Positions 8,401 through 16,651 of a stretch of DNA of 37,707 nt are shown here, piece after piece. The notes beneath the pieces were generated by a model. The model was not told the origin of the DNA and did not search any database. It was given only the letters and a program-made list of their open reading frames with translations. The stretch is from positions 1 to 37,707 of the forward strand of contig JAGXQU010000031.1 of assembly GCA_018335895.1 (NCBI GenBank), written 5' to 3'. The first letter of the stretch is position 1. Each line of letters opens with the position of its first letter. The DNA is from Hyphomicrobiales bacterium (GTDB taxonomy: Bacteria; Pseudomonadota; Alphaproteobacteria; Rhizobiales; Xanthobacteraceae). Made by a program: the position numbers and the translations under genes.

Positions 8401-9150
8401 ATGAAAACAACGACTGCATTGCTCTATCTGGACGGCGTCTCGGTTGCCTTCGACGGCTTCAAGGCGCTGAACGCGCTATCACTCGTTATCGAACCGGGCG
8501 AAATGCGCGCGATCATCGGGCCTAACGGTGCCGGCAAGACCACGATGATGGACGTGATCACCGGCAAGACACGGCCGGACTCTGGAGACGTATTGTTCGA
8601 GCAGGGTCAGGTCGATCTCACGATGCTTGACGAAGCGGGCATCGCCACGCTCGGCATCGGCCGTAAGTTTCAGAAGCCGACCGTGTTCGAGCATCACACG
8701 GTTTATGACAACCTCGTGCTCGCGCTTGCGGGCCCGCGTGGTCCGGGTTCGAGCCTGATTTGGAGGGAAAGCACAGGCGAGACGAGACGCATCGAGGAAC
8801 TGCTCGGCATCACTCGCCTAGGCGATCACCGCGAGCGTCTCGCGGGTGGGCTCTCGCACGGCCAGAAGCAATGGCTCGAAATCGGGATGTTACTCGCGCA
8901 GGAGCCCAAGCTCTTGCTCGTCGACGAGCCCGCCGCCGGCATGACCGACGCGGAAACCCATCAGACCGCGGAGCTCCTGAAAGAGATCAACAAGGAACGC
9001 TCGGTCGTCGTGGTCGAGCATGACATGGTGTTCGTGCGCGAGCTCGGTGTGAAGGTTACCTGTCTGCACGAAGGCTCGGTTCTCGCGGAAGGCACGATCG
9101 ACGACGTATCCGAGAACGATCGCGTAATCGAAGTTTATCTGGGGCGCTGA
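8401..9150 (+). CDS. urtD: Urea ABC transporter ATP-binding protein UrtD
   Basis: Cytoplasmic ATPase (LivG type) powering urea import, 249 residues. Walker A is GPNGAGKTT near residues 40-48, the ABC signature is LSHGQKQWLE (the UrtD-typical variant of LSGGQ), Walker B is LLLVDEPAAGMTD, and the switch histidine is in VVVVEHDMVFV. The ATG is 3 bases after the urtC stop, and urtE begins 2 bases after its own stop, so the genes are tightly coupled. UrtD works as a heterodimer with UrtE. Confidence 0.96.
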   Translation: MKTTTALLYLDGVSVAFDGFKALNALSLVIEPGEMRAIIGPNGAGKTTMMDVITGKTRPDSGDVLFEQGQVDLTMLDEAGIATLGIGRKFQKPTVFEHHTVYDNLVLALAGPRGPGSSLIWRESTGETRRIEELLGITRLGDHRERLAGGLSHGQKQWLEIGMLLAQEPKLLLVDEPAAGMTDAETHQTAELLKEINKERSVVVVEHDMVFVRELGVKVTCLHEGSVLAEGTIDDVSENDRVIEVYLGR

Positions 9151-9152
9151 CG

Positions 9153-9848
9153 ATGCTGGAAGTGAACAACATTGACCTCTTCTACGGCGCCGCACAGGCA
9201 CTGCGCGGCGTCTCGCTGAAGGTCGAGCCCGGCAAGGTCGCCTGCGTGCTCGGCCGCAACGGCGTGGGCAAGACTTCGCTGCTTCGCGCGATTGTCGGCC
9301 AGCATCCGATTGCAAACGGCTCCATCACGTTCGAGGGAAAAAATATCAGTGCGACCGCGCCCGCGGATCGTGCGCGCATGGGCATCGGGTTCGTACCGCA
9401 GGGCCGCGAAATTTTCCCGCTCTTGACGGTCGAGGAAAATCTGGAGACCGGTTTTGCACCGCTGAAGCGCGCCGACCGCTCGATCCCGGAGGACGTCTAT
9501 TCGCTCTTTCCCGTACTGAAGACGATGACCCGCCGCCGCGGCGGCGATCTTTCCGGCGGCCAGCAGCAGCAGCTTGCGATCGGACGTGCCCTCGTGATGC
9601 GGCCAAAACTGATCGTGTTCGACGAGCCGACCGAGGGCATCCAGCCTTCGATCATCAAGGACATCGGCAACGCCATTAAATACCTCCGCGACCGCGGCGA
9701 CATCGCGATCCTGCTGGTGGAGCAGTATTTTGACTTTGCCGCCGAACTTGCGGACACTTTCGCGGTGATGGAGCGCGGCCAGTTCATTCTCTCCGGCGAT
9801 CGCGCGATGATGCAGTCGACCGATGTCCGTCAACGTCTTTCCCTCTGA
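9153..9848 (+). CDS. urtE: Urea ABC transporter ATP-binding protein UrtE
   Basis: Second ATPase (LivF type), 231 residues, a normal length. Walker A GRNGVGKTS (about residues 35-43), Q-loop FVPQGREIFPLLTVEENL, signature DLSGGQQQQLAIGRAL, Walker B LIVFDEPTEGIQPSI, and the H-loop position replaced by VEQYFDFA, as is usual in LivF/UrtE. The opening MLEVNNIDLFYGAAQALRGV is a typical UrtE start. The 3' end overlaps the ureD start by 26 bases, physically joining the import genes to the urease genes. Confidence 0.96.
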   Translation: MLEVNNIDLFYGAAQALRGVSLKVEPGKVACVLGRNGVGKTSLLRAIVGQHPIANGSITFEGKNISATAPADRARMGIGFVPQGREIFPLLTVEENLETGFAPLKRADRSIPEDVYSLFPVLKTMTRRRGGDLSGGQQQQLAIGRALVMRPKLIVFDEPTEGIQPSIIKDIGNAIKYLRDRGDIAILLVEQYFDFAAELADTFAVMERGQFILSGDRAMMQSTDVRQRLSL

Positions 9849-10671
9849 GGTAGCGAGCCCTGCTACGCTGCCGGCCTCGATCCGCGCCAGCGGCGCGCTG
9901 AAGCTTGTCACCGTGCATACGGACTCCGGAAGCGCTGCCGGGGATGTCGCCGAGAGCGGCCCGCTGCGCGTGCGTTTCCCGCGTGTCCGGGAAGAACGCC
10001 TCGAAGCGATCCTGATCAACACCGCGGGCGGTATCGTCGGCGGGGATAAACTGCAGTTCGAGATCGAAGCCCGCGAAGATGCTTCGCTCTCGATTACGAG
10101 TCAGGCCGCCGAGAAAATCTACCGGTCGAACGGCCTTACCTCGCGGATTTCGGTTTCCCTGAAAGCGGAAGCAGGCGCCGAGCTGTTCTGGCTGCCGCAG
10201 GAAACCATTCTGTTCGACCGGGCGCGTGTCGAGCGCGAGATCGACGCCGATGTTTCTCCCGAGGGGTCGCTCGCCATCTGCGAGGCGGTCGTCTTCGGCC
10301 GCGATGCTATGGGCGAGAAGGTCGAGCGCGGCCTCTTGCGAGACCGCTGGCGGGTGCGCCGGAACGGCAAGATGATCTTTGCCGACGCCCTCACGCTCGA
10401 CGGCGACATCAAATCGACGCTCAACCGCCGCGCCGCGATGAGCCGGAAAATCGGAATGGCAACGATGGTTTGTGTCTCCAGCGGCGCTATGGACCGGCTG
10501 GATGCCGTTCGCGAGGCGCTTGAGGGCGAAGGGATCGAAGCCGGCGCCAGTGCCTTCGACGGTGTGCTGGTCGCGCGCATTCTTGCGGAAGATTCGATTT
10601 CGCTCCGCGCCGCAGTTCTTTCCGCGCTGGAAGCAGCGGGTACGCCCCCGCCACGCGCATACTCCTTATAG
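9823..10671 (+). CDS. ureD: Urease accessory protein UreD (UreH)
   Basis: Urease maturation scaffold that binds apo-urease with UreF and UreG and forms part of the nickel path. The 282 residues carry the family blocks LINTAGGIVGGDKLQFEIE, TSQAAEKIYRSNG, LFWLPQETILFDRARV and CEAVVFGRDAMGE. The ATG at 9823 lies inside the urtE 3' end (26-base overlap, different frame). A later start would lose the Ala/Ser-rich beta strand before KLVTVHTDSGSA but keep the core, so the exact start is the only doubt. The order ureD-ureAB-ureC-ureE-ureF-ureG is a standard alphaproteobacterial urease layout apart from the extra small gene at 11398. Confidence 0.94.
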   Translation: MSVNVFPSEVASPATLPASIRASGALKLVTVHTDSGSAAGDVAESGPLRVRFPRVREERLEAILINTAGGIVGGDKLQFEIEAREDASLSITSQAAEKIYRSNGLTSRISVSLKAEAGAELFWLPQETILFDRARVEREIDADVSPEGSLAICEAVVFGRDAMGEKVERGLLRDRWRVRRNGKMIFADALTLDGDIKSTLNRRAAMSRKIGMATMVCVSSGAMDRLDAVREALEGEGIEAGASAFDGVLVARILAEDSISLRAAVLSALEAAGTPPPRAYSL

Positions 10672-10683
10672 TCCGAGGCAAGC

Positions 10684-11328
10684 ATGAACCTGACGCCCAG
10701 AGAAAAAGACAAGCTCCTCGTCGCCATGGCGGCGGAAGTCGCGCGTAAGCGCCTGAAGCGCGGCGTGAAGCTCAATCATCCTGAAGCGATCGCATTGATC
10801 ACTGACTATGTCGTCGAAGGCGCGCGCGATGGGAGAACTGTGGCGCAGCTTATGCGCGACGGCGCGAAGGTGCTGAAGGCAAGCCAGGTGATGGATGGCG
10901 TCGCCGACATGATCCACGACGTGCAGGTCGAGGCTACATTCCCGGACGGAACCAAGCTCGTCACTGTGCATAATCCGATCCGCGCCGCTGCTTCCAAAAA
11001 GAAGGGCAAGACAAAGCCGAAGCCGGTGCCCGGCGAGATCATCACCGCCAAGGGCGACATCGAGCTGAACGCAGGCCGCGCAACGCTGAAGATTAAAGTC
11101 GCGAATACCGGCGACCGTCCGATCCAGGTCGGCTCGCACTATCATTTCTTCGAAACGAACCCCGCGCTCAAATTCGATCGCGAGAAAACGCGCGGCATGC
11201 GGCTCGCGATTGCTTCAGGCACCGCCGTCCGCTTCGAACCGGGGCAAAGCCGCGAAGTGACACTCGTGGCAATGGCCGGCAAGCGCGAGGTCTATGGCTT
11301 CCGGCAGGATGTGATGGGGAAGCTGTGA
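10684..11328 (+). CDS. ureAB: Urease gamma-beta fusion subunit (UreA-UreB)
   Basis: One 214-residue chain carries both small urease subunits. Residues 1-100 are the gamma subunit ([12 protein letters not shown] start; [40 protein letters not shown] end). Residues 101-114 are a Lys/Pro-rich linker ([14 protein letters not shown]). Residues 115-214 are the beta subunit ([48 protein letters not shown] end). Both halves look complete, and no stop or frame slip separates them. Fusion of these subunits is well known from Helicobacter; many rhizobia keep ureA and ureB separate. With UreC it should form the usual (alpha-beta-gamma)3 unit. Twelve bases after ureD. Confidence 0.95.
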   Translation: MNLTPREKDKLLVAMAAEVARKRLKRGVKLNHPEAIALITDYVVEGARDGRTVAQLMRDGAKVLKASQVMDGVADMIHDVQVEATFPDGTKLVTVHNPIRAAASKKKGKTKPKPVPGEIITAKGDIELNAGRATLKIKVANTGDRPIQVGSHYHFFETNPALKFDREKTRGMRLAIASGTAVRFEPGQSREVTLVAMAGKREVYGFRQDVMGKL

Positions 11329-11378
11329 TTAACCGCTCGTTAACCATAAGCGCTCAGGCTCCTTACTTTCTCCTTACT
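11329..11378. repeat. Two direct-repeat pairs, each with 11-bp period, in the ureAB-abrB gap
   Basis: TTAACC occurs at 11329-11334 and again at 11340-11345; CTCCTTACT occurs at 11359-11367 and again at 11370-11378. In both pairs the copies are exactly 11 bp apart, one DNA turn, so proteins bound to them would sit on the same face. They fill most of the 69-base gap before the AbrB-type gene. Confidence 0.6.
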
Positions 11379-11397
11379 GGAAGAAGGAAGCCGGACC

Positions 11398-11586
11398 ATG
11401 CCGCACAAGCTGAATTACCGCGCACGCGCGACGCTCACCTCGAAGGGGCAGGTCACGCTGCCCGTCGTTCTTCGCCGCCTCTGGGATCTCGATGCCGGAG
11501 ACGAAATCGACTTCACCTTGCAGGACGACGGTCGCGTCGTGCTGCGCAAACACATGAAACTGCTGCCGCAGACCAGCGACAGCTAA
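11398..11586 (+). CDS. AbrB/MazE/SpoVT-fold DNA-binding protein inside the urease operon
   Basis: A 62-residue protein with the swapped-hairpin AbrB/MazE/SpoVT fold: [20 protein letters not shown] (the SKGQVTLP strand is the family signature), then [20 protein letters not shown]. The first half dimerises and contacts DNA, and there is no extra domain beyond it. The ATG has a GGAAGAAGGAAG site 8-19 bases upstream. It sits between ureAB and ureC on the same strand, 16 bases before ureC, so it is co-transcribed with them. No PIN or MazF-type toxin gene is next to it, so it is either an orphan antitoxin-like protein or a small transcription regulator. A regulatory role on the urea genes or on itself is inference from position and from the repeats just upstream. 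Confidence 0.85.
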   Translation: MPHKLNYRARATLTSKGQVTLPVVLRRLWDLDAGDEIDFTLQDDGRVVLRKHMKLLPQTSDS

Positions 11587-11602
11587 ATGCGAGAGCCGCA
11601 TC

Positions 11603-13309
<1,707 letters not shown>

Positions 13310-13312
13310 TTT

Positions 13313-13394
13313 CGTCATGCCCGGCCTTGTGCCGGGCATCCGCGACTTTACAGCGCTTAAATGAGTAAGGCGTGGATGGCCGGGACAAGCCCGG
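13313..13394. repeat. Composite palindromic intergenic element between ureC and ureE
   Basis: ATGCCCGGC (13317-13325) and GCCGGGCAT (13331-13339) form a perfect 9-bp hairpin with a CTTGT loop. About 40 bases on, CCGGG (13380-13384) and CCCGG (13390-13394) form a second hairpin with an ACAAG loop, within GTGGATGGCCGGGACAAGCC. The two halves face each other like the ends of one mobile palindromic unit. I recall this CGTCATGCCCGG...GTGGATGGCCGGGACAAG pattern as a dispersed intergenic repeat in Bradyrhizobium-like genomes, but could not check copy number. A half-copy occurs in this window at 32772-32795. Confidence 0.65.
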
Positions 13395-13419
13395 ACGCAG
13401 GAAGAGTGAGTACGAAATA

Positions 13420-14010
13420 ATGATCCGCGCCACCGAACTGCTGCCGTCCGGTCATTGGGATCGCGCAGGCGAAGCCGACACCATCGAACTGCCGCATGAT
13501 GGCCGTCACCGCCGCCGTATCGCCATGCGCGGCGCGAAGGACACCGTATTCCTGCTCGATCTCGCCGAAGCCACGATGCTGCATGACGGCGACGGCCTGA
13601 AGCTCGAAGACGGCCGCGTCGTGCGCGTGATCGCGGCGAGCGAGCCGATTGCCGAAATCACCGCGGGCGACCCGCATCATCTCGCGCGCATCGCCTGGCA
13701 TCTCGGCAACCGTCATGTGCCGGCACAAATTCTCTCGGATCGTATCCGCATTGGCCGCGACCACGTGCTGGAAGAACTGATGGTGAAGCTGGGAGCGAAG
13801 GTCGCACGCATCGAAGCGCCGTTCGATCCGGAGGGTGGCGCTTATGCGGAAGAGACCGCGCATGCGCACGGCCACCATCATCACGGGCATGATCATGCGC
13901 ATCATCACGATCATGAACATGGCGACAACTGCGGCTGCGGCCACGATCATTCGCACGACCATCATCATGACCACGGCCATCATCATCACGGTCATGCCCA
14001 CAAGCGCTAA
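13420..14010 (+). CDS. ureE: Urease nickel-delivery chaperone UreE with His-rich tail
   Basis: Nickel-binding metallochaperone that passes Ni to UreG during urease assembly; 196 residues. The N-terminal peptide-binding domain (residues 1-70) is followed by the metal-binding domain with HLARIAWHLGNRHVPAQIL, where the second histidine (GNRH) is the conserved inter-subunit Ni ligand. From about residue 143 the tail is dominated by His, Asp and Gly: I count 26 His in about 54 residues, plus a Cys-Gly-Cys. This nickel-sponge tail is found in some UreE proteins but is long here. The frame is open back to 13372 inside the palindromic repeat; the ATG at 13420 matches the family start MIRATELLPSGHW. 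It overlaps ureF by 17 bases. Confidence 0.94.
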   Translation: MIRATELLPSGHWDRAGEADTIELPHDGRHRRRIAMRGAKDTVFLLDLAEATMLHDGDGLKLEDGRVVRVIAASEPIAEITAGDPHHLARIAWHLGNRHVPAQILSDRIRIGRDHVLEELMVKLGAKVARIEAPFDPEGGAYAEETAHAHGHHHHGHDHAHHHDHEHGDNCGCGHDHSHDHHHDHGHHHHGHAHKR

Positions 14011-14701
14011 ATCGAGATCCGTAAATGCAGGGGACGCGCTGCCGCTGCTCGCGTGGCTTTCGCCGGCCTTTCCGGTCGGTTCGTTCGCCTACAGCCACGG
14101 CATCGAATGGGCGTTCGAATCTGGCGATGTAACGGATGCAAAATCCACCCAGGCGTGGATCGGCGATCTCATCGAATGCGGCGGGCCGTGGTCGGACGCG
14201 GTATTGCTTGCCTGTGCGCATCGTGCGGTAAGCGCAAAGGAATTTGACACATTGAAAGATGTCTCGGAGTTTGCAGCAGCATTTTCGCCGTCAAAAGAGC
14301 GCAAGCTTGAAACGATGGCGCAGGGCGAAGCGTTCATGAACACCGTAAGCGCCGCGTGGCCGAACAAGCCGCTTGAAAAAGTCATCGGCACCATCGGCAA
14401 GGAAGTGGCCTACCCGGTAGCAGTTGGCGTCACGTCAGCGGCATATGAAATCCCGCTCCGCGCGACTCTGGAATCTTACCTGCTCGCCGTCGTCTCGAAT
14501 TTCGTATCGGCCGCCGTGCGGCTCATTCCGCTCGGTCAGACCGACGGCACCAGGATCGTCGCGGCGCTGACGCCCGCGGTTCGCGAAATTGCCGCCCGCG
14601 CAGAAAAATCCACGATCGAGGATGTAGGCGGCGCGGCGATCCGCTCGGATATCGCCAGCATGAAACACGAAACACAATACACAAGGTTGTTCCGGTCATG
14701 A
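13994..14701 (+). CDS. ureF: Urease accessory protein UreF
   Basis: All-helical accessory protein that, with UreD, docks on apo-urease and controls the UreG GTPase; 235 residues. Signature blocks are [48 protein letters not shown], and a C-terminal segment with [18 protein letters not shown], the normal UreF end. I take the ATG at 13994 within the ureE 3' end (17-base overlap) because the frame upstream of it is merely the antisense-like image of the ureE His codons. The 3' end overlaps ureG by 4 bases (ATGA), so translation is coupled. Confidence 0.94.
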   Translation: MPTSAKSRSVNAGDALPLLAWLSPAFPVGSFAYSHGIEWAFESGDVTDAKSTQAWIGDLIECGGPWSDAVLLACAHRAVSAKEFDTLKDVSEFAAAFSPSKERKLETMAQGEAFMNTVSAAWPNKPLEKVIGTIGKEVAYPVAVGVTSAAYEIPLRATLESYLLAVVSNFVSAAVRLIPLGQTDGTRIVAALTPAVREIAARAEKSTIEDVGGAAIRSDIASMKHETQYTRLFRS

Positions 14702-15321
14702 GCAAAGTTGAAAGAAGCGGGCCTCTTCGCGTCGGCATCGGCGGGCCGGTCGGCTCCGGTAAGACGATGCTGATGGAACGGCTCTGCGAGGTGTTCCGCG
14801 ACCGCTACGATCTCTGCGCGATCACGAACGACATCTATACGAAAGAGGACGCAGAAATTCTCACGCGTACGGGCGTGATTCCGGCGGAGCGTATCATGGG
14901 CGTCGAGACCGGTGGCTGCCCGCACACCGCAATCCGCGAAGATGCTTCCATCAACCTGCGCGCGATCTCGGAAATGCGCGGCAAGTTCCCGAAACTCGAT
15001 CTCGTTCTGGTGGAGTCCGGCGGCGACAATCTTGCGGCGACATTCTCGCCGGAACTCGCCGACATCACGATCTACGTGATCGATGTGTCTGCCGGGGAGA
15101 AAATCCCGCGTAAGGGCGGCCCCGGTATCACGCGCTCGGATATGCTCGTCATCAACAAAATCGATCTCGCGCCGATGGTCGGCGCCTCGCTGGAAGTGAT
15201 GGACCGCGATTCCAAGCGCATGCGGGGGGAGCGCCCCTTCGTGTTCGCCAATCTGAAAGCCCGCAAGGGGGTCGAGGAAATTGCGGGCTTCATCGAGCGG
15301 ACAGGCGGGCTCGCCGCCTAG
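14698..15321 (+). CDS. ureG: Urease accessory GTPase UreG
   Basis: SIMIBI-class GTPase that carries nickel and uses GTP hydrolysis to load the urease active site; 207 residues, standard length. P-loop GPVGSGKT is at residues 16-23, the nickel-binding Cys-Pro-His is in [14 protein letters not shown], the Walker B/G3-like block is [19 protein letters not shown], and the base-recognition motif is VINKIDLAP. Last gene of the urea operon; no nickel permease (hupE/ureJ, nikMN) follows, so nickel uptake must be encoded elsewhere. Confidence 0.97.
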   Translation: MSKVERSGPLRVGIGGPVGSGKTMLMERLCEVFRDRYDLCAITNDIYTKEDAEILTRTGVIPAERIMGVETGGCPHTAIREDASINLRAISEMRGKFPKLDLVLVESGGDNLAATFSPELADITIYVIDVSAGEKIPRKGGPGITRSDMLVINKIDLAPMVGASLEVMDRDSKRMRGERPFVFANLKARKGVEEIAGFIERTGGLAA

Positions 15322-15322
15322 A

Positions 15323-15344
15323 CCGCAGTGCATGGCCTCTGCGG
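15323..15344 (+). terminator. Possible weak terminator hairpin after ureG
   Basis: CCGCAG (15323-15328) pairs with CTGCGG (15339-15344) over a 10-base loop directly after the ureG stop. A T5 tract occurs only about 30 bases later, so termination here would be inefficient or Rho-aided. Confidence 0.25.
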
Positions 15345-15461
15345 GGTGCGGCTAGCCCATTGGCAAAGCAGTATTTTTAGGCACCGTGAGCAGTTCCCGG
15401 CCGGTAACTCTTACAGCAACTTAATGCTGCTAAGCTCGATAGAATGATAGAAGCAGCACGT

Positions 15462-15477
15462 CCGGTCCGATGACCGG
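15462..15477. promoter_or_regulatory. Candidate operator upstream of the RND efflux genes
   Basis: CCGGTC-CGAT-GACCGG is a 6-bp inverted repeat with a 4-bp centre ending 26 bases before the adaptor start codon. Its size and position suit a repressor of the TetR or MarR type, which commonly control RND pumps, but no regulator gene is adjacent. Confidence 0.4.
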
Positions 15478-15503
15478 TCCCCGCCAGTAATGCCGGAAAT
15501 GCA

Positions 15504-16649
15504 ATGGCCGCTAAAATTCAAATCACGCGAAAAAGCTATCTCGTCATCGCCGCCTGTATTGCGCTCGTCGCCACCGGCCTGTGGTGGACCCTCGGCGGCT
15601 CGGGCACGCAAACCGCGCAGCAAAAGAAAAAAGGCACGCCATCGATTGCCGTGCTTGCGGGCAAGGCACTGCGCAAGGACGTTCCGTTTCGTGTCGAGTC
15701 GCTCGGCACCGTACAGCCGCTCGTTTCGGTTTCGATCCGCTCGCGCGTAGACAGTCAGGTGCTCAAGGTGCACTTCGAGGACGGCGCGAAGGTCAACGAA
15801 GGGGATATCCTGTTTACGCTCGACAGCCGCGCCATCGACGCGCAGATCAAGCAGGCGGAAGCGACGGTGACGCGCGACAAGGCGCAAATCGAGAAAGCGG
15901 AGCGCGACAGCGAGCGCATCGCGGGCTTGGTGGCGAAGGGCACGATCTCGCAGGTCCAGGAAGCCGACGCCAAGACGAATGTCGAAGTCCTGAAAGCGAC
16001 GGGTGCGCAGAACGAAGCCAATCTTCAGAATCTTCGCGTGCTCCGGACCTATTACGATGTGAAGGCGCCGGTCTCGGGCCGCATCGGCATTGCGAATGTC
16101 CGGCAAGGCGCAATCGTCCGTTCCGCGGACGCGGGCACGCCGCTCGCAACCATCAATCAGATTGCCCCGATCTATGTTGCGTTCGGCATTCCCGAGCGCT
16201 TCATTCCCGAACTGCGTACCGCCGGAGACACGGCCAAGGTCGAGGTTCAGTTTCAGAGCGAATTGACGCTCAGCGGCGGCAAGGTGGCATTCATCGAGAA
16301 CACGGTCGATCCGCAAACCGGAACGATCCTTGTACGCGGTATTTTTGAGAACAGCGACGAGAAGCTCTGGCCCGGCACGCTCGCCTCGGTGCGTGTCACG
16401 CTTCGCACCGATGCCAATCTCGTTACGATTCCTTCTGAAGCGGTGCAAAGCGGGCAGAAGGGCACTTTCGTTTTCGTGATCGAGAATAATGTCGCCCGTG
16501 TCCGCAACGTGAAGGTGCTGCGCACGGCGGATGGAGAGACGGTTCTCGCCGAGGGGCTCGAGGGCAACGAGACCGTTGTTATCGATGGTCAGCTATCGCT
16601 CCGCGACGGCAGCCGCGTCGAAATCAAATCGCGGCAGGCAGGCTCCTGA
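15504..16649 (+). CDS. RND efflux system, periplasmic adaptor (membrane fusion) subunit
   Basis: A 381-residue HlyD/AcrA-family adaptor that links an inner-membrane RND pump to an outer-membrane channel. Residues about 11-32 form an N-terminal anchor helix (VIAACIALVATGLWW). Then come the beta-barrel/lipoyl half GTVQPLVSVSIRSRVDSQV, a helical hairpin of about residues 110-170 (QAEATVTRDKAQIEKAERDS), the second lipoyl half VKAPVSGRIGIANVRQGAIV, and the beta-barrel with VDPQTGTILVRGIFEN. It has no lipobox cysteine, so it is anchored by the helix rather than a lipid. Two bases separate it from the pump gene. No TolC-like channel gene is adjacent. Confidence 0.92.
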   Translation: MAAKIQITRKSYLVIAACIALVATGLWWTLGGSGTQTAQQKKKGTPSIAVLAGKALRKDVPFRVESLGTVQPLVSVSIRSRVDSQVLKVHFEDGAKVNEGDILFTLDSRAIDAQIKQAEATVTRDKAQIEKAERDSERIAGLVAKGTISQVQEADAKTNVEVLKATGAQNEANLQNLRVLRTYYDVKAPVSGRIGIANVRQGAIVRSADAGTPLATINQIAPIYVAFGIPERFIPELRTAGDTAKVEVQFQSELTLSGGKVAFIENTVDPQTGTILVRGIFENSDEKLWPGTLASVRVTLRTDANLVTIPSEAVQSGQKGTFVFVIENNVARVRNVKVLRTADGETVLAEGLEGNETVVIDGQLSLRDGSRVEIKSRQAGS

Positions 16650-16651
16650 CG

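Noticed and set aside
11398..11586. Toxin-antitoxin pair built on the AbrB-type gene
   Set aside because: The next gene is ureC and the one before is ureAB; no PIN, MazF or other toxin frame is next to it.
13372..13419. Longer ureE start
   Set aside because: The extension is encoded by the palindromic repeat and is absent from the family; the ATG at 13420 gives the normal N-terminus.
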